Below are positions 24,451 to 37,500 of a stretch of DNA of 41,135 nucleotides, one piece after another. Origin of the DNA: Apostichopus parvimensis (taxonomy: Eukaryota; Echinodermata; Holothuroidea; Aspidochirotida; Stichopodidae); NCBI GenBank assembly GCA_000934455.1, contig KN892109.1:28452-69586 (forward strand). Reading direction: 5' to 3'. The translations under genes were made by a program, and so were the position numbers. How positions within the stretch are numbered: position 1 is the stretch's first letter; each line of letters starts with the position of its first letter. The notes beneath the pieces are model-generated. The model worked only from the letters and a program-made list of their open reading frames with translations, was not told the origin of the DNA and ran no database searches.

Positions 24451-25640
24451 GTCACCTGTGGCAAAATTTATATATACTTTTGTTTTCACCTTGAATGCAA
24501 ACCTTCCTGCCTTATGCTACCGTCCAACATCAATTTGTTATCCCAGAAAGATTAATAAAATAAGTTTTAAATGGATATCTGTATTTATTTCAGTATCTTT
24601 GAATTTTGGAAGTTTTAATGCAGTTTCAAACATGTGGCTACAAATCTCAAATCTCTTGCTGTAATGTAAAGTTTTACTGGATAGGCTAACCAGAAAACAT
24701 TCACTTCCTGTTTCTAAATCTATTCTGATTTAAAATATTTGCTTTAAAAATGTCCATAGCTGTGACAACGCCAACAAAACATGTTATTTTCCCTTCATAT
24801 CAAACCAGAACAACGCAAATGAAATCAATAACCACTTGTCTCTAACAAATTTGAAATACTACATCAAGTCATTTCAGGCCATAGACAAAATATTCTATTA
24901 ATTTAGATTGAGCAACATATTATGTTTAAAGGGTCATATCTCAAATTAAAGGTGTTATTGGAATTCAACCTGTATAAAGGAAAGTTCTAATGAATGGTTT
25001 ACATCATATTAAAATTAATTTTGAATCTTAATCCATTTGAAGAAATAAAACAAATGAATAAGTGACCTAGATTAGATATATTACAAAGATATGGCACATT
25101 GTTGGGATTTCTATTAAAAAAAAATGTTTGTAAACTTTTGTGGGTAAAAAAATTAAGATGAAGGATCACACCCACAGGTTCTGTTACTAATCTGGAGGAC
25201 AAATAATACTGTTCAAAGGGCACAAGCATGTTACATTTGTTAGCAAGAATCACTATTTAATTTTAGCCTGATATGGGTATGATGAAAGCAGCTTTCAAAG
25301 TATTTGTATATTTAAGTTTAATTTACCTTGAAACAGGAAACCACAGAATGGTTTGTGTCAGTTTATATCAGAATGCCTTTTCCAAAATGCTTGATTTTAA
25401 GCTTTTTGTCAAGGAAAGTTTGATAGCAATAAAGCCACAGGTGTAATTCTTGACAGTTTTCATGTACCCAATGGAGTTTGTCAAAAGAACTGAATTTTGA
25501 TGTAAGTTCGACCCATGAGCTTTGATCTAAATAACAATATGCTACATTGACATCACCCCCAAAATGAGTTCAGCTTCAAAGGCCATGAAATAAAAATGGA
25601 AAGCTATGGCTGGACAGAAAATAAAGAAAGCCTGACCTGA
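24451..25640 (+). other. CFAP58 3' UTR and candidate poly(A) region
   Basis: AT-rich sequence after the stop codon. The nearest AATAAA is at 24554-24559, about 105 bp after the stop; another is at 25428-25433, with AATAAA-like words again near 25590 and 25620. Which is used cannot be told from the sequence. No other gene is visible here. Confidence 0.55.
24554..24559 (+). terminator. Candidate proximal poly(A) signal of CFAP58
   Basis: Canonical AATAAA within attaataaaataag, the first after the stop codon. Confidence 0.45.
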
Positions 25641-26188
25641 TAGTTTGTATTTTGTTTGTATTTTGAAACATTTTGTATGTACAACAGAACAGTTTGTATT
25701 TTGAAACATTCATACAGCACAATGAGAAAGTTTCTCTCTTAGCATACAAACTGAACTATCAACATCTTTGCATGAAATTGCTTGAACACAAATTATTTAA
25801 GAGATTTATAAAAAACTTGAAAAAGAACCTTAAATCCCCTACATGTTTGCCTTCTATAGGCTGATCAGCTCTCTACTTGGGTACAATTTATCCATTTAAG
25901 TCACATGTAACTTTATAGGTTACACATTCCCCCACTGGGTATTTCAATTTTTTACAGTTGTGTTAAAAGCAATACAGAAAAAGTTGTATTCTTATAATTA
26001 TGAGTGTTGCATTCTTTTGGTTTTCTTGTTTGCTGCATTTTTAAGGCAGGATACTAAAAATTATTTTACTGTTATCTTTACTTATCTGAAGACATGAACA
26101 TATTAACAGTAGGCCTACAATCATCATATTGTTATATTATTGAAACATGTTAATTGTTTACACCACAGCTCGCCTTTCTCTCGCCCCA

Positions 26189-26216
26189 CACCCCCCCCCC
26201 CCATCCCCCCCCCCCT
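26189..26216 (-). repeat. Poly-C tract pair (G-rich on minus strand)
   Basis: Two long C runs separated by AT, flanked by further C-rich sequence. Likely length-variable and prone to sequencing error. Confidence 0.7.
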
Positions 26217-27142
26217 CACCCAATTTTCCAGTTCCCTTATTTCCTGAGCTTGAATTTCTGACACTTCAGATTATTCGCAGACGTTAGGGAGTGCCAAAAT
26301 GTCTAAACGGAGAAAGCTTTCAGTGTCTGTAAAATGCTTTCTGAAGTTTCATAATATAGTTAACAATTTACCGGAACTCGCTAGCGTGCTTATTATAACA
26401 TTAACAATGATTAACAGATATATAAATTTGCCTAGAAACAGCCTTGCAATACTCCTTGCGTGCAAAAGAAATCATCTTAAAATGCAATTAAGTTGCGGAA
26501 ATGAGACATTTTAAATGGTAAGTTAATTTTCAAGTCCGTTTACGAAAACAATTGAAATCGCCCATCAGCGAATTGATTTGTTACCTCATGAATAAAGCAA
26601 GTCTTCTGTGCCTTGTTACTGAAACATTTATATAGAGCAGACAACTAAAGCTTGACCGTAAAATTGTGTTTAAAATTCAGAATTTTGCTCCACATTCGAA
26701 GGATTTCGTGACACTGAACTCTTCCCATTACAACACATTTTTCAAAGCAAGAGAACTAACTGTCTTTGGAGAAGCAGACAGTTTACCCTTCGGGGACATC
26801 CTGATTAAGTTAATAGTTGATACAATATTTAGCATGCATGTTTGTGAAAACTTAAGGGACCCTACGCATATACACATACATCCCAGTGGCAGATACTGAC
26901 TGTGTAAAGAAAATTTCTTACCGTAGTAGTAGGTGAAAGCAAAAATGAAGTCGTTACATAGCAAAGATGTGGATTTCATCATTTTTAAAGTGGAAAAAGA
27001 TGGATGTGGAAATTCAAAATGTCATTTTTCAACATTTTTTTGCATAAAACTCAACAATTTAAACAAAAAGCCGCAATGGAAAATTGATATCTCACTCATG
27101 ACGAAAAGTCCGAACGTTTCGAAATATTGAAAACGTCTCAAG

Positions 27143-27166
27143 CTTTCGACATAAAGATGTCGAAAG
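27143..27166. repeat. Perfect 10-bp stem hairpin with 4-nt loop
   Basis: CTTTCGACAT-AAAG-ATGTCGAAAG. A compact perfect stem-loop in intergenic DNA. The neighbouring words gtttcgaaatattgaaaacg show further TTCGAA-type symmetry. No RNA family is recognised. Confidence 0.6.
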
Positions 27167-28011
27167 TTCGATGAATAAATCCGAATCAAACCTTTTCCCC
27201 ACTAATCCCAGTACTATATGAAAAAAAAGTTCGAGGAAGAAAACAGTGTGTTTTGAGTTAATATTTTGAAAAGAAATGGTCAAAAGTTGAGACAAAACGT
27301 TACACTTTTTTACGATATAAAACGCCAAATATTTGAGAAGAATTTTAAGATAAAAGGTTGCAATTCTAAAGTTTCATTTTGGCGACAGTAGCATCTACAC
27401 TGACCCAAAATTCTTCTGGTGAATACACCCAAATCCCATCGATTTCCCCCCTACCCCACCCGCTTTTTGACAGCTTCCTACACACTGAACTTCTGTAGCG
27501 TTTTGAAACGGTATTGGGCCACCGGAGTGACAAGACTAAACCCAACAGTAATACCAGGCTATAACGATATGAACGGTAGGGTTCCACATTTCTGAAACGG
27601 TTGAAACTCGATCATTTCGGCAATTCGCAACCAATGTCCAAATATTTGAAATTGAGACGTTTGATATCATCATCTTGCAACAACACTGGATATATTAAAC
27701 TGATCAAATTAAAAAGGCACTTGATTAGGTCAGTAAAGCTTGAATAAACAGCGAGAAAAACTTTTACAAGTAAGTAAAATCAATTTAATTACAGAGAGTC
27801 GATCGTACCGAACTGGCCCCAGGGATATAGGCAATTGAAGAATTTCTGCGTTTTGTTGAGATAATACTCAGAATATCTACAAAAATTCTCTTACACAAGC
27901 TCTTAAGTGGATAAGCAGTTTGCTAACATTTTGTTTTATTTTGAAGAAAAGTTATAACAAACATACTTTGTTGAACCGGCATTATCATGTAATTGGGAAG
28001 AAAAGAAGAGG

Positions 28012-28017
28012 AAAAAA
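28012..28017 (-). terminator. RNA polymerase III terminator of the tRNA-Lys gene
   Basis: A run of six T on the minus strand, 4 nt after the discriminator base of the tRNA. This is the usual Pol III stop signal and supports an active gene. Confidence 0.85.
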
Positions 28018-28021
28018 CTAT

Positions 28022-28094
28022 CGCCCAACGTGGGGCTCGAACCCACGACCCTGAGATTAAGAGTCTCATGCTCTACCGACTGAGCTAGCCGGGC
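28022..28094 (-). tRNA. tRNA-Lys (anticodon CTT)
   Basis: A 73-nt gene without intron on the minus strand, reading 5' GCCCGGCTAGCTCAGTCGG through to GTTGGGC plus discriminator G. The acceptor stem pairs GCCCGGC with GTTGGGC (with G-T pairs), the anticodon stem is TGAGA/TCTCA with loop CTCTTAA, and the T arm is GTGGG-TTCGAGC-CCCAC. Anticodon CTT decodes AAG. The internal A box (TAGCTCAGTCGG) and B box (GGTTCGAGCC) are intact, and CCA is not encoded, as expected in eukaryotes. It lies about 430 bp from, and divergent to, the BOD1L1-like start codon. All arms pair, so it looks functional and not SINE-derived. Confidence 0.97.
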
Positions 28095-28437
28095 AGATGT
28101 TAGCAAGTCAATTGAATAAATATATAAAGTGTAAAGTCAAACAAAACACAATAATATATTTCAATTTCAATAATGTAAACTGTTGGTCAATTTTCACTCT
28201 AGACTTAATGGTAAGTTATACTTTTGTTTTGCTACGAGATAGTTCTGATAAGAAAAGACTCCCTTTCTCGAATATTAAGGCTTTCTATTAGAAAGTAAAT
28301 GTTTATTCATATGACCTTTCACCTACATGTATTGATTTTGGTATGTAGAGACTGCGTCTAGCTTTGTACATAGATTTGTCGTGTGTTCGTACGTACGGAC
28401 TGCGCGCTGCTCAATAATTTGTGTACCATTCTCTGCC

Positions 28438-28503
28438 ATGACAGACTTCTCAATCTCAGGCTTGGCCGTGTCCAGGTTAATTTCAGTGCAGCCTGTAGCA
28501 TAG
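28438..28503 (+). other. Possible upstream ORF in the BOD1L1-like 5' leader (21 codons)
   Basis: An ATG at 28438 opens MTDFSISGLAVSRLISVQPVA and stops at TAG 28501-28503, ending 24 bp before the main ATG. If the transcript starts upstream of 28438, this uORF could lower translation of the main protein. The transcription start is unknown, so its presence in the mRNA is an inference. Confidence 0.3.
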
Positions 28504-28527
28504 TTTTCTTCTAAATCTCACTTCGAG

Positions 28528-31500
28528 ATGGCTTTGGAAACTGGTGGCGTGGACCCGGGAGCTGTATCTACGATATTGAATCGTCTTAAGTCCCAGGGAA
28601 TATTCGACCAGTTTAGAAGGGATTGTTTGGCCGATGTTGACACTAAGGTAGCGTAACTTTCGTTAGTCCTAACACAATTTTACTGTTGTTATTATACAGG
28701 CCCTTGGCTAATACAATGTCAATGCTGTGTCAGATGCCCCAGGCTTAGGCTAGGCATTAAATTGATTGATGTAATTGGCAACTTTCCCTATGGCGCCGAC
28801 AAGTTTCTGACGAAAAGCATTTCTTTTGAAAGTAGGCTAGCATATATTGCGACTTATACGCTCCTAAATAGATCTACAGTGGCATTTAACAAATTAAAAA
28901 TAAACATCACCAAGAAAAAACTGCTGGGACTTTATGCCTAATCTAAAATAGCTGTTTTAACTGAACACTCAACAATTTTCTGATTTGCATCAGTGATGTT
29001 TTTCTTCTTTCATTTATTAAAAAATTATTTAAAAAAAGTTGAGTGAGAATGACTGAGTACATCATGCCGTTTAACTTACCTATGTCTTATCATGTGTTTA
29101 TCAAATCCACATAACTCACCAAGGCTTTAGCCACCAACCCACCTTCCCCACTCCAAAAAAGAAAGAGAGACGTAAAAAAAGGATGCTTGTGTCTGTTTGC
29201 TACATTTTTAAAATGATTCAGTCGGGAGCTATGCGTTCAGGGTGTGAGAAACAAGCAATGTAGACTTCACACAAAGCTAAAAGGACATTACAGTGGATTA
29301 ATCTGTTTGAAAGCTTAACAAAATACCAATAAGCTTCCATTTAAGCAACCTGTGAGAGAAACTAGTGCCAAAGTCATAGGAGGTACTCCCTTCCACTTAC
29401 ATCCCCATCTCCGGGCCATGAATTCAACGACCCACAAGTTTGGACTCCATACCTAATGCCCTGTATCTCACAACTGGGCCTACACACCTTACTACTAACT
29501 TACTAAGTACTAGTTGTAGTGTACAGTATTCTCCTTTATAGTAGCTCAGATATCATATCAACCATCATTTCTTATCTTTGTAGCCTGCATATCAAAATCT
29601 TCGACAGCGAGTTGAGAGCTATGTGTCTAATTTTCTGTCCCGTTTCACATGGACGCCTGAAATGAATAAGAACCAGCTCAGAGATCGTCTTCGAAGGCAA
29701 ATCAACCAGTAAGTTGTGTGCTGATTAATTATTTATCAATCTATGGTAGACTTGGTCTGAGAGTGGATCGAGCTGATATGTATCTGTGCCCAGGCATTAC
29801 CTTGGGTAACTCTTCTTTGAAAGTATCAGTGGTTGATTCTTCCTCCAATCTCAATAGCAAAAGATTTAGGTTGACTGCCAGACTAACTGTCTGTCACTTT
29901 CCTACTTTGTCCATGATTGTTTTTTTAAGATCTGCCTTTGCCATTGGCTCCAATTATAGCACGCTATAGCTAGGAAAGTTTTGTGATTACGTAATCGACC
30001 TGCCACGGTCGAAAATCGAGGTTAGACTCTACAATTAGCCTGCATAACTTCTTAACACCATTAGGCCCTTTGTGTAAACACTGTTTGGAAGTATGTTCAT
30101 ATCTACAGTTTAGAGTTAAACATACAGCGTTCACACAAAGACCCTCATACAATAAAAAATATGTTGCAGACGTTGCAGAGTAATTGGTAAAAAGAGGTCA
30201 TTTTAAGACCAAGGCAGGTCGATTATGTAATCTCAAGAACCTTTTCCATGATAGCGTGCCATAGTTGGGATCTATTCAGCAGACTATTATGCACCATTTA
30301 ACTTAATAATTTTCTTTATTGAGTCCGGTATCACTGTCATTTGTTTGAAAGTTGATGTCGGTTTCTGACTTTTATAGGTACAGAATGTGACTTGAGTGTA
30401 TGTGTTACGTTAATTTCCTAAATGAAACTTGTGGGTAAATCTCAAACAGAAATTCTTCTTTACTTTTGGTGAGCAAAATGACACACATGTGAAAGAAAGA
30501 ACTATTCCACATTTCTGTCTGAAAACCTCTTCTTGATATCTTGCTCCTAAGTCCTAACCCAACCTTGATATGATTATTTGAGTTTCATTTTGTTTTACCC
30601 AGAAAATACCCAAATGACTAATCAAGAATAGGTAAACCAGTGCTGTTTTCATTAAAAAAATTCAATTGCTGATGTTTGGTTTGTCCTTAAATGTCATTTG
30701 GAATGGTTTTGTTTTCGTTATACAATATATTCTAGGATTTTTCAAAAACAATTTTTCACAAGACATTTTATTTAGTCTATTGTTACTACACATGCAATTT
30801 ACATATATATATAAAAATATGATGAGACAAGAATTGTAATTGAACCTGACAGGACTTGGTTTTAAACAGATGTTTTCTTTAACACTGTAGATCTGACATG
30901 CTGGCCTCTGGTGTGGACCGAATCATTGAGCAAGTCGTGGAGCCAAAGATGCAACATGTGTTTAGACCCCAGATCGAAAAAGTTGTGAACCAGTACCTGC
31001 ACAGTGAGACGATCGTCAACGGGGACGAGGAAATTACAAAAAAGAATGGGACAGTGATGGATGATCTACCTCCCATCAACACAACAGAGGTTCCTCTAAT
31101 GACTCCACCAGAGGAGAGGGTCTTCAACACATCCCCAGATGTACCATCACCACCCCCTGAACAGCCTCCTCTACCTCCAACACCAGCAATTGATGACGAT
31201 GAGAAAATGCCCCCGCCTCAACCTCCTCCCCCACCTTTACCCCCATCTTCCGAAGAGCTCACCATCAATACCGAAGGTTTGTGCCAATTTTTTAGTCAAT
31301 TCTGCGGAAGGCAAACAGAAACGAACTTTCCTAGGTTACTTCTTCAGCCAACTTTATTTATCTCCCCATGTTGTCCTATTGATATATGTTATTAATTTAA
31401 AAAGGAAGGGTTGGATATCTATTCAGACAGTTGTTTCGAATGAATGCACTTTCTAAAGTAATCAATTGTCCCGATGGGCAAACTGTAATGGTGTTTTTTT

Positions 31501-34500
31501 TTAATATCCTACAACATATTCATATCATTCATAATGATTGGACTTGTATGCATGCATTAAATATCACCTTTTCTCACATATCAAGTTTCTCTCTGCAAGG
31601 AAGACGGTACAAAGTAGCTAATAGGTTTGACTTTGCACATTAAGAAATCTTTGGGTATCTAATAAGTTTTGATTTAAAGGAATTAAAGTTAGTATCGCGA
31701 CGTTGTTCATTATTTTCAAGAATCTGAAAAGTAAAAATGATAAGATCCCCATGAAATGATGTTCTGTTACAACGTGCTGACGGAATTGAAGGTTTTACGA
31801 TGTAAGATTTTAATTTATCAGAAAGTAACATAATGCTAAACGGTCTTGTTATTTTGCAGGTCCAGTTATCTTACCGAGCCCTGCTTTTGAACCTATTGGA
31901 TCTAGTCCACCTCACCCTGGGGCCAGTTTTCTAAACAAGGACTTTGTAGATAGCCCTATCCCTGAGCCACTCAGTGATGGGTTGCCAGAGCAAATGGATT
32001 TTAGCCAGTCACCAGACCAAGGTTCTTTCAAGGGGAAACATGTCACTGACCCTACAGATGTGAAGAGTTTGCTATCGAGGACAGTTCTTGCTAAGAAGGC
32101 TGCTGGAAGGAGCATGGAAGGAGACCTCACCTCACCACAGACAAGTGATTTATCTCCTGCCTCTGATGGTATGTCATCTTACACAAATGAAAAGAAATTT
32201 GATACCAGACAAGCTGGACCGACAAAAGGAACAAAATATTCCGAAAGAGATTCCTCATCCTCCTCCTCATCTCCTAAATCCAGAGCTAAACTTGCTGCCG
32301 ATGGTTCACCTGGTACGTGGAGTACTAAATCAAACACAAGCCTGCCAAAGATTGGCAAGAGAGATAACTTGGAGGGAAGTCCCGGTTCTCTGTCTACTCC
32401 GAGTACTCCGGAGAAGACGGTCAAGTCAGAGTATGAGAGAAAGCTGGAGATCAAGAGGAAAGTCAAAAACCTGATCAAACAGAACATTAAGATCAGAGAT
32501 AAGAGAGACAGCTCCGAGTCATCCGGAGGAGACAGCAGTCCCGACGTCAGGTTCCGGGGGGACTCGGAACACAGGAGGACGACGGCCGCCACGCCCAGCC
32601 CTGACAGACACCGCAAGGATTATAGGAGTCCAGAGAAAAAGTCCAGGAGCAAGAGAAGTTGGGAGCAGATGGTTCGACCCGAGGATGCCCTGAGAGCGAT
32701 ATCTCCAGAGGTGATCTCAGATGAGGAGTTGGAAAAGAAGAGCGTAAAAGATGCCAGCGACGTGGAACGAAGTGAAGGTGAATTGGTCTCGTCAGAGGAG
32801 GACGGTAAAAAGGATTTGGCGGATTTGGGGAACTTGTCGGATATCACCGTCAGTTCTGTTCACACTAGTGACCTGTCTTCCTTCAGCGATGTCAGCTCAT
32901 CCTCTTCTACCTCAGGCAGTGACAATGAAGACGAAAGAAAGGCCAAAGGTAGGACAGCAATTTAACAAAAGCAAATTGGATTTTCTGTCCGGAAACCCTG
33001 CTTTATCATAATTTTTTGGATTTTGATTTTTTGGTGAAAGAACAGACAAGGGTGTCGGTCCTGGTTGTTATGGCAGTTATGCTTGTGGACAGAGGGAGCT
33101 CAAATTTGTTGGTGACTGGCAAAAAAGAATAAATTGTGTGTCATGTTACACTGATGTTATAGATGGTATCCAATAGTGCACATCAAAATTAATGTAGTGA
33201 CGTCTACATGTCTTATATTAATGAAAAGAAAAAGAAGTTTGAAAACAGTCTGTGTTGACCACCTCCAGGGAAAGAAAACAAACTTTTGTGTATATTATTT
33301 TCAAACTGAAAACTAAATTCGAAGAGCAGCTGGTCAATTTCATAATCTGTAATAATATAATGTTACTATGTTCACTGTGTGTCTGTGAAATTGAGACTAC
33401 TTCCTGACAATGAACGACAGATGTTAAAATGAACTGCCTTATCAAGAGTAGAACGTTTGGATAAAATTAGTATTGGAACCTACACATGTTTATCGGTGTC
33501 AATATTGCAGATCAGAAATAGTAGAAGTTGAATGAATGAATCAGAATTCAGTAAATATCCACAGAGTTGAATTTATGAAGTTGAATGAGACGTATGCAAA
33601 CATACACACACATGCACACACACACACACACAAAAATTCTAGCTACTAACATAGTGCATCATTTCAAGATAAACAGTTGTGTAAGTATTTGTCTAGTCAT
33701 GTCGTTTTGAAAAGTGTTTCAGAAATTTTGTTCCTCATGGAATGTTTTTTTTTCAAAAGCTTTCTTGAAAACTGTTTGGCATTAACATTACCTTTTTTTG
33801 TTTGTTTTAAATTCCTCTAGAGTCCTCTGGACCAACTACCAACCTCAAGTCGATTCCCAAACAGTACCAGTCCAAAGCCTTTCCACCTCATTTCGATAGC
33901 AGTGAAGATGAAGCAACTCGAGAGGAAAGAAAAAAGAGAGCAGTAAGTTTCATACAAAAGAAAAATAATAAATGCCATGCAACAAAGAAGCTGCAATCCG
34001 TTGGTTCCTGTTTAATGATGGGATTAATATAGAAAAGTGATGACAAATAATTGAAAGAACTCTAAAATGAGTTCTTTAGTATGCACATAGTGTACTCAGT
34101 TGCATCGTAAAGTAGATGACTCCATATTACACCCATAAATTAGCCATTTTAGAGAATTCACTTGCTATTAGTCCAATACAGCGTGTAAGATTTCATCTTC
34201 ATGGGTGTCTTGATGGTTAAAGCAAGTAACATTGCTGAAAATCCCATGTTTTCCACCTTCTTTTGTTATAATATACCAGTCTAAAGAATGATGATATTGA
34301 AGTAAGTTTTGTCTTTTTCTCAGGCTGTAGCCAAAGAGGAACGTGTGAGGCGCAGGCAGCTACAGAAGGAAGAGAAGGAGAAACAACTGCGTTTGGCAAA
34401 GAGCAGAGAAAGAGAGAGCAAAGAGGCTGAAGGTAATCTCAAACAGATTCCTGTCCTTTTCATTTGTCGTAAAAGATGACCAAAGCGATGACAGTACAGA

Positions 34501-37500
34501 TTTTGTTTAATGAATTGGTGAACTGTTGAAATTGCAACATTAATATCACACATATGTATTACACAGATAGCATATAGGACTGCTGGGTCTCAAAATCCCT
34601 TCAGTAACCTGGCTGGTTTGAAAGGAACCTGATGAGTTGTGTTGGTTGAGAATAGCAGTCGATATTTTGAAAACAATGTATTTTTTATCTGTTGGGGGCA
34701 ACGTTTGCTCAAGGGTTTTCTGATTCCTTGCCAAAGGCAGAAGGAATCTATGCGATGGTGATGGCGTGTATGTGTGCGTGTTTGTGTGTGTATATGACTC
34801 TCGCTCGTAAACGCTCTAACTTCAGAAGAATGATAACTGGGGTACATTTCTTATTTATTTTATTTACTTTATTAACTGGTTTTGGGATTGTTGTTGGTGT
34901 TGGTCAAAGGTCATTTGAGGTCAGCACAGGTCAAAGTCTAAAAAATTGTTCACACAATATCTTGAGAAGTAGAAGTTGCAGGATGTTTTTAGCTTGGTGT
35001 GCAGCTTTGTAAATTTTGTGTTCAAGTTGAGGCTGCTGATTTGCTTCAAGTCAAAGGTTGTTTAAGGTTAGCGGAATTCATTCCCTGAAAACCTTACTTC
35101 TTAATTAGGGAGTGGCCAGCAGTAAGCTGTTGGTGCCATCATGACATTTTGTGCAAGGACTTGGGGGAAAAAGGAAAGCGCATAATTGGTCAGATCTAAA
35201 TGGATATTGCTGTTATGAAATTAAGAATGATTTGCATTTTAAGAACCTAAGAATAGTATTTCCTGAAAATTTACACCATGTCAGGGTAATATTTCTTTGC
35301 TCTCACTATCTTGGTATACATCCATGCTCTCACCATACTTAATTGGTACAGGTTTAAGATGCTGTTTAAGATGTCATTTGTATCTAAGTTTAGTCACAAA
35401 TTACTGCAAAATATCTTAAACTGCTCCAAATTCTCAAGACTAAAGACCTCAGGGATTTAATCTGCCACAAAACAGTTGACCTTAACCTATTAAAGTTGCC
35501 CTTATTAGTGCTTGTTATTACAACAAGTACATTTAGTGACAGATATTATCCAAATATTTGCCCAAATATGATTCTGATGGAAGGTCCTTTGAATTCAACA
35601 GAGTTCAAAGCCTGTAAGCTTGCAAATGCAATTATTTCTATGATGAATGGCTTTTCTGTGTCACCAACTGTCATAAGACTTGACCTTTAAAGTGGCTGAG
35701 CAAGTCTCCACTTTCACTAATGACTGTTGTCTGTCCTCAACATTCACAAGGGTAATACATGTGCAATGATCAAGTTTTCTGGAGTATGATGTTCTGGTAC
35801 TTGACTTCAGGACACATTTCCTCAGTTGCTCTATCAATCAGGTCAATCCATATACAATTTAAACTTATAAGGCAAGTAATCACTAAGCCTGTTGACTTTC
35901 TGGTTTTCAGTTTTATCATTATTGTTTGCAAGAGTCAGAATCTCTCTTAGAGAGCTAGAAACAGGAGGGAAGGCAGGCAAGAAACTAGTAAGGAGAGAGA
36001 GGAAGAGGTTGGGGAAGTGCAATGACCTGAGGGGACAGACTGTTTTCTCGGCTGAAGAGTGGATGTGTTTGAGGATGGGGGTGGGGGGAGGGGGGATGGG
36101 ATGTTGCAAGGGCTGAGAAATGGTCTTGAAGTGAATTACTGAGTTACTCTAATTCTCTCTGGGGAATTAATTAGCGCTCAATTTATTTGTCGCAGTGTTG
36201 TAGTCTCTGAGTTTTGTTTCTTGTAAAATACTAATTTGATTATTATGAATTTTGAGATATGAGTACACTTCGAAATAGGCACTCAATTGTCAAACACCTA
36301 CATTTATTTTGTTTCTATATTTTCATGTGCTTTGACTACATACCACTTTAGTTTACTATATTGAGTCATCTGTTATTATGTAATCAGTCCGAGGGTTGTT
36401 CAATTAAAAGAAAGTTTTGCAATGAGTCAAAAGTCAATATTTCAAGAAGGTATGTAAGGCAAAAGTCATGATAAATGTGTTCAAGGTTGTCCTATCTTCA
36501 GTGATCCTAAAATCCATGTGAAACTTTTGTTTGCATTTTCAGAAAAACCTGCAGAAAAGAGAAAGATTGATGATGACCTTTCACCGGTCAGCACTGACAC
36601 AGACTCTCGAGATGAGATGGGAGATTCACCCGAAGCAAGAGAAGCAGATGTCACGGCAAAACCAGTCAAGAAGCGACGCAGGAGTTCTGAGGAAGAGAAA
36701 CCTCAAGTTGAAGTTTATCCGACCTACGTGACCAGCACCTCCAAGAGAAAAAGGAGGCAAGCTTCCGTCAAGGACAGCTTCTTACTCACTCAAAATGTCT
36801 CAGGTGCAAAACTCTTGAAAAGGAGGAAGAAAAAGGTGAATAATAGGAGTGGAAGCAAGCTGTTCTTTAGGATGGGAGGGCAGTCTGGCGGTAATACTCC
36901 CAAGAGGAGCGCATCCCCACGTATGGGTGGGCCCTCAGTCTCACAACCCGAGGGTCACCTTGTCTCGAAGGCTGTCGCCAAGCTTGAGGAAACTCAAAAG
37001 GTCAGTGACACTTTGCTGGAAGCATCGTCTGTTCAAGTTGAGAGGCGGGGCAAATGGCAAAGAGATACGGATGACGGGAGAGTGGAGATCGTTCCAGTAC
37101 TGAATAAATTTGCGTCCAATGTTCCCCGAGCAGGGACTCCGACTTCTGTCGCTACAGTTGCTTCTCTGTCTAGTATTGCTATACAGCAATCATCACCTGC
37201 GGAAGATTATAGAGAAAGTGCCAGTTATGTCAAGGGAGGCCAAAATTTTGCTGTTAACCAAAGAACTCGTCCAGCTAAAGATAACGTGCCTGCGATCTGT
37301 AGAGACCAAGAGGGAATTCATGAAGAAACAACTCTAATTGGATCCGAGGTGGATGTGCACGATGTGGCAAAAGAGAACGCTTCTGTGGAGCAAGAGGTCC
37401 GGCCAGACGACTCGAGCAGCGGACCAGCGACTCCATTAATGGACGAGACAGAGGAAGTGAGCAGAGAGAAGGACGAAGATGATGTAAGCATGGAAGAGAA

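Larger units (their letters stand above)
25641..28011. other. Intergenic region between CFAP58 and the tRNA gene
   Basis: AT-rich sequence without a supported gene. It contains a short duplicated motif gtttgtattttgaaacatt (25656-25708), two long C tracts at 26189-26216, and a perfect hairpin at 27143-27166. Short open frames on both strands have no recognisable domains, splice context or unusual composition. Confidence 0.5.

Noticed and set aside
26299-26514. 71-codon plus-strand frame starting MSKRRKLSVS in the CFAP58 to BOD1L1-like interval
   Set aside because: Low-complexity basic start, no homologue recognised, no splice or promoter context; consistent with chance in AT-rich DNA.
28022-28094. 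tRNA-like sequence as the head of a SINE
   Set aside because: All arms pair, the anticodon loop is intact and the Pol III terminator follows after 4 nt. No tRNA-unrelated body or A-rich tail follows.
32179-32616. 145-codon minus-strand frame inside BOD1L1-like exon 4
   Set aside because: Shadow of the real Ser/Lys/Glu-rich coding frame on the plus strand. Its Leu/Ser richness is what the antisense of such codons gives.
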